A stretch of 8,659 nucleotides of DNA from Chloroflexota bacterium (GTDB lineage: Bacteria > Chloroflexota > Dehalococcoidia > SAR202 > UBA11138). A program made the translations under genes and the position numbers. Positions 6,263-8,659 of this stretch are shown piece by piece. Below the pieces are notes generated by a model. That model was not told the DNA's origin. It saw only the letters and a list, made by a program, of their open reading frames with translations, and ran no database searches. The stretch lies in NCBI GenBank assembly GCA_002710885.1, contig PAIW01000093.1, forward strand, positions 16,096-24,754, given 5' to 3'. The first letter of the stretch is position 1. Each line of letters starts with the position of its first letter.

Positions 6263-7670
6263 CTCAGACCTCCACAGACTCACCATCGCGCAGGCAGGCG
6301 AAGAAATCAAGGCCCGCAGACTCTCACCCGTCGAGCTTACGCAGGCGTACTTGGACCGAATCAGCAGCTTGAACGACCACCTCGGCGCCTACATCACTGT
6401 GACCGGCGAACAGGCGCTATCCAGCGCGCGAAAGGCCGAAACCCAAATCCAGTCTGGGCGCCACGCAGGGCCACTACATGGAGTGCCTGTCGCCGTCAAA
6501 GACATCATAAGCACGAAAGGAGTGTTGACCTCCGCAGGCTCCAAAGTGCTGACCGACAACATACCGGACCATGATTCGACAATCATCGAGCGGTTGAACT
6601 CCGCCGGCGCTCCGATACTGGGAAAGCTGAACCTCAGCGAGTTCGCCATTGGCGGCACCATCGAACACCCTTATGGCACGCCCCGCAACCCGTGGAACAC
6701 AATGCACTCAGCGGGAGGGTCCAGCAGCGGGTCGGCCGTCGCCACCGCAGGCGGGCTTGCCGCAGGCTCCCTTGGCTCTGACACGGGCGGCTCTGTGCGG
6801 GGGCCGAGCGCATTCTGCGGAATCGTTGGGCTTCGACCCACCTACGGTCGAGTCACACGCCACGCGGTAGTGCCCATGTGTTGGTCGATGGACACCATCG
6901 GCCCCATGACTAGAACCGTGGAGGATTGCGCTCTAATGCTCCGGGTCATTGCTGGACACGACCCTCGCGACTCGTCCACCAGCGTAAATCCCGTGCCGGA
7001 TTATGCGGCGAGCCTGCGAACCACCGTCCGCGGGATCAAGGTTGGACTGCCTAATGAGATGTTCGACTTCAACGGCGTCGACTCCCAAATCAAAGCCGGG
7101 TGTGAAAAGGCCATCACGTTGCTGGAAGAGTTGGGCGTTGAGGCTGAACGCATATCGCTGCCGACCTCCGCTCAGAGCGGCGCAGTGTTTCTCGCCATCG
7201 CAGACGTCGACTCAGCGGAATTTCATTCCGATTGGCTCAAGACGCGAGGCGACGATTACGACTGGAACACGAGGACGAGATTGGAGTCCGCCATTCTGAC
7301 GCCAGCCAGCGCTTACATCCGCGCCCAGCGAGCCCGAGAACTGATAAGACGGGAAATGATTGAAGCGCTGGACCGTTTCGACGTAATTATCATGCCCTCC
7401 AGTCCTACAGTATCCCCGACAATCGAATCTGCAACCGGCTCTCCCGGAGGCTACTACCAAGGACGATTAGACCTCAGCCGGCGACGCTACACCAGTCCGG
7501 CGGCGTTGGCGGGTCTTCCGTCCCTGTCGGTGCCGTGCGGGTTTTCAGACGAGGGCTTGCCGATGGCCATTCAGATAATCGGGAAACCCTTCGCCGAGGA
7601 GACGCTGTTCCAGGTAGGGCATGCCTACGAGCGGGCCACCGATTGGCACGCCCGCGAACCCGGAGTGTGA
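6255..7670 (+). CDS. amidase signature-family hydrolase, AtzE/GatA-like
   Basis: About 471 aa, normal for the family. The Ser-cisSer-Lys triad is complete: K82 in GVPVAVKDI, S156 in AGGSSSGSA and S180 in GSDTGGSVR. GTPRNPWN, FCGIVGLRPTYGRV, IGPMTRTVEDCALML and AGHDPRD follow in the usual order, and GLPSLSVPCGF is near the C-terminus. It hydrolyses a C-N amide bond in the cytoplasm. The region after the mid-domain reads NTRTRLESAILTPASAYIRAQRAR, the pattern of non-GatA amidases such as AtzE, rather than the GatA motif ending in LSAGYYDAYY. With the small partner gene and no gatB, it is therefore probably catabolic rather than part of Asn/Gln-tRNA synthesis. Start: GTG at 6255 sits 9 bases after GAAGG (6241-6245); GTG at 6249, two codons earlier, is equally in frame but only 3 bases from it. 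Either way it overlaps the stop of the upstream gene. Substrate unknown. Confidence 0.9.
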   Translation: MANSDLHRLTIAQAGEEIKARRLSPVELTQAYLDRISSLNDHLGAYITVTGEQALSSARKAETQIQSGRHAGPLHGVPVAVKDIISTKGVLTSAGSKVLTDNIPDHDSTIIERLNSAGAPILGKLNLSEFAIGGTIEHPYGTPRNPWNTMHSAGGSSSGSAVATAGGLAAGSLGSDTGGSVRGPSAFCGIVGLRPTYGRVTRHAVVPMCWSMDTIGPMTRTVEDCALMLRVIAGHDPRDSSTSVNPVPDYAASLRTTVRGIKVGLPNEMFDFNGVDSQIKAGCEKAITLLEELGVEAERISLPTSAQSGAVFLAIADVDSAEFHSDWLKTRGDDYDWNTRTRLESAILTPASAYIRAQRARELIRREMIEALDRFDVIIMPSSPTVSPTIESATGSPGGYYQGRLDLSRRRYTSPAALAGLPSLSVPCGFSDEGLPMAIQIIGKPFAEETLFQVGHAYERATDWHAREPGV

Positions 7671-7678
7671 GAATAAAC

Positions 7679-7708
7679 TTTACCCTGCGAGGCAAAAACC
7701 TGTAACCT
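7679..7708 (+). promoter_or_regulatory. possible tRNA-Pro promoter
   Basis: TTTACC (7679-7684), 18-base spacer, TAACCT (7703-7708), which would start transcription near 7715, shortly before the tRNA. Both boxes match the consensus only partly. Read-through from the amidase gene, 53 bases upstream, is an alternative. Confidence 0.25.
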
Positions 7709-7723
7709 GAATAGCATTCTAGT

Positions 7724-7798
7724 CGGGGTGTGGCGCAGCGGTAGCGCGCCTGTTTTGGGAACAGGAGGTCGCCGGTTCGATCCCGGCCACCCCGACCA
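7724..7798 (+). tRNA. tRNA-Pro (anticodon TGG), CCA encoded
   Basis: The cloverleaf folds without mismatches. Acceptor stem CGGGGTG (7724-7730) pairs with CACCCCG (7788-7794), including the C1-G72 pair typical of bacterial proline tRNAs. D stem is GCGC/GCGC with loop AGCGGTA. Anticodon stem CCTGT/ACAGG holds loop TTTGGGA, anticodon TGG at 7756-7758 with G37 after it. T stem GCCGG/CCGGC holds loop TTCGATC. Discriminator A is at 7795 and CCA at 7796-7798 is encoded. It reads CCA and, by wobble, other CCN codons. A degraded copy of its 3' half lies 664 bases downstream. Confidence 0.97.
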
Positions 7799-7996
7799 GT
7801 CACCATCTACGCCTAGGTTTAACCACCCGCACCATCGCTAGATTGGGTGTTTGACAGCCATGTTGACAACAACCGCACGCAAACTTCAGGTCAACATGGG
7901 AATCCCAAGGTTATACACTTTTGTCCAGGTGCATGCACGGTCCGAATTGTAGCTCTGTCGATCCCGTTGTCGGCCCTTGTTCGATATCGAGGTCAA
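7799..7996. repeat. gene-free interval after tRNA-Pro with a 10-base inverted repeat
   Basis: No gene seen in these 198 bases. CACCC (7824-7828) and GGGTG (7845-7849) followed by TTT could be a weak tRNA terminator. More striking is CCATGTTGAC (7858-7867) facing GTCAACATGG (7890-7899), perfect over 10 bases with a 22-base loop. It runs straight into a second small inverted repeat, TGGGA-A-TCCCA (7897-7907). A similar composite in reverse orientation occurs at 8503-8540. Confidence 0.5.
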
Positions 7997-8308
7997 TCAA
8001 GCTACGTGCTTGTAAACAACGCGAGAGCGGTTGGTGGCAAAGGGTCGTATCTGAGTAACCCAGTCTCCCTTATCAGAGGCAGCTTTCCAGGCGTCGGTGT
8101 TGGGCAGGCTTGGCGAGTCGATTTCGTAGACGGCCAGGTACTTGGCTACGCCATCCGTATCGCCTGATTGAATTCGATACCTGGTGCAACTATGCACACC
8201 TGGTACGGTGAGAATGTTGGGGACATGCTGAGTGTCGTAGATGCGATTGAAGTCGTCCTCCAATTCAGCAGGTATATCCATCTGAACGAGGTACATATAG
8301 TCTGCCAT
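7997..8308 (-). CDS. small dimeric alpha/beta-barrel-type protein (DUF4286/EthD-like)
   Basis: A 103-aa cytoplasmic protein. It starts with a strand (YMYLVQMDIP), an acidic helix containing NRIYDTQHVPNILTVPGV, then strand SCTRYRIQS, then a second strand KYLAVYEIDS followed by a helix (DAWKAASD) and a C-terminal strand (RSRVVYKHV). This order, with a His-x-Pro turn before the 'PGV' and a repeat-like beta-alpha-beta layout, matches ferredoxin-like dimeric alpha/beta-barrel families such as DUF4286, EthD and stress-responsive A/B barrels. Members serve as small monooxygenase-like or isomerase-like enzymes or structural domains; no catalytic role can be assigned. ATG 8306-8308 follows AGGGAGG with 10 bases between. 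It stands alone, pointing toward tRNA-Pro, inside the stretch bounded by the tRNA and its degraded copy. Confidence 0.75.
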   Translation of the reverse strand: MADYMYLVQMDIPAELEDDFNRIYDTQHVPNILTVPGVHSCTRYRIQSGDTDGVAKYLAVYEIDSPSLPNTDAWKAASDKGDWVTQIRPFATNRSRVVYKHVA

Positions 8309-8418
8309 CGCAGGAAAGCCTCCCTCTTGCGGTCTGTCGGAGTGATAAGTCTTCGATATCCCTCTAGTCTATCATTGGGACCGCCAAAAGGCAGAGAGTC
8401 AGCGACGAGCAATAGTAG

Positions 8419-8461
8419 TTGGGAGCAGCAGGACGCTTGTTCAATCCCGGCCACCCCGACC
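8419..8461 (+). repeat. degraded copy of the 3' half of tRNA-Pro (attachment-site-like repeat)
   Basis: Aligned without gaps at a constant offset of 664, bases 8419-8461 match tRNA-Pro 7755-7797 at 37 of 43 positions. The last 18 (ATCCCGGCCACCCCGACC) are identical. The match begins in the anticodon loop and stops just before the final A of CCA. There is no matching acceptor 5' strand or D arm upstream, and the copy's T-stem pairing is broken (GCTTG against CCGGC), so it cannot be a working tRNA. The pattern fits the far attachment site of an element integrated into the tRNA 3' end, or a decayed tandem tRNA duplicate. Confidence 0.75.
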
Positions 8462-8502
8462 GACTTATGCTCAGAGGCATTGTCTCCGTTGTGTAGTCAA
8501 AT

Positions 8503-8540
8503 TGGGACATCCCACATGTTTGGGCTTTCGGCCAAACATG
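8503..8540. repeat. composite hairpin element: TGGGA-CA-TCCCA plus 9-base inverted repeat
   Basis: TGGGA (8503-8507) and TCCCA (8510-8514) form a small palindrome. It directly abuts CATGTTTGG (8515-8523), an 8-base loop (8524-8531) and CCAAACATG (8532-8540), which pair perfectly over 9 bases. No T-run follows on either strand, so it is not a classical terminator. Nothing else recognisable is seen from 8462 to the window end (8659). Confidence 0.5.
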
Positions 8541-8659
8541 CCATCGTTCGCCATTTTCGCTCGTATCAATTTAACAGGGCCGAGTGATCGTCATAGAAGG
8601 CACCTCACCACACCATACCTGACTCAATTCTACTGGCGTTCGGCCTTGTGTTTCCCACG

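Noticed and set aside
6065..7670. Reading the pair as gatC-gatA of the tRNA amidotransferase
   Set aside because: The small protein is short for GatC, the amidase lacks the GatA-type Gly-Tyr-Tyr-Asp motif region, and no gatB is adjacent. Kept only as an alternative.
8401..8461. A second functional tRNA-Pro gene
   Set aside because: No 5' acceptor strand, no D arm, broken T stem and no encoded CCA; only the 3' half is recognisable.
8168..8587. Plus-strand 139-codon open frame at the right end
   Set aside because: It crosses the tRNA-Pro fragment and a perfect hairpin and lies antisense to the small barrel-type gene; the translation shows no family feature.
1..8659. CRISPR array, transposase, integrase, toxin-antitoxin or defence genes
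   Set aside because: None seen on either strand; no regularly spaced repeats and no motifs of those families.

Overview
The window looks like a chromosomal segment from an uncultivated, moderately GC-rich free-living bacterium. The gene mix is a Fsr-like MFS exporter, a DAO-family FAD oxidoreductase, a DCC-family protein, an RraA-like aldolase, an SDR, an amidase with a tiny GatC/AtzG-like partner, and an AIM24 protein. It resembles Chloroflexota (SAR202/Dehalococcoidia-type) genomes. That assignment is an inference from family content; no phylogenetic marker in the window settles it.

Layout. Left part (1-3637), all minus strand: a FAD-dependent amine/amino-acid oxidase-like gene overlaps a DCC (DUF393) gene by 4 bases (GTGA). 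An MFS transporter follows after a 124-base gap. At the left edge is an AIM24-family gene carrying both a frameshift and a nonsense codon, which runs out of the window. A divergent promoter region (3638-3830) separates this block from a plus-strand RraA/HMG-aldolase-like gene. A hairpin terminator region (4557-4706) divides that gene from a convergent SDR dehydrogenase (minus). About 480 bases without a recognisable gene follow the SDR promoter. Then come a plus-strand GatC/AtzG-like gene and an overlapping amidase, and an intact tRNA-Pro(UGG) with encoded CCA. A minus-strand dimeric alpha/beta-barrel-type small protein comes next, then a decayed copy of the 3' half of the same tRNA.

How the parts may work together. 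The genes read as a small-molecule catabolic neighbourhood: amide hydrolysis (amidase plus small subunit), oxidation of an amine or hydroxy compound (FAD enzyme, SDR), aldol/decarboxylation chemistry (RraA-like) and transport (MFS). The substrate cannot be read from sequence. The strongest non-coding signals are: (i) a two-part motif (CAACGACGCA plus CATATATGAATCT) found upstream of both the FAD-oxidoreductase operon and the MFS gene; (ii) an inverted repeat inside the SDR promoter; (iii) the tRNA-Pro 3'-half duplication 664 bases downstream of the intact tRNA, typical of an integration footprint; and (iv) two structurally similar hairpin elements in opposite orientation on either side of the small gene after the tRNA. 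No CRISPR array, integrase, transposase or clearly novel defence system is visible.
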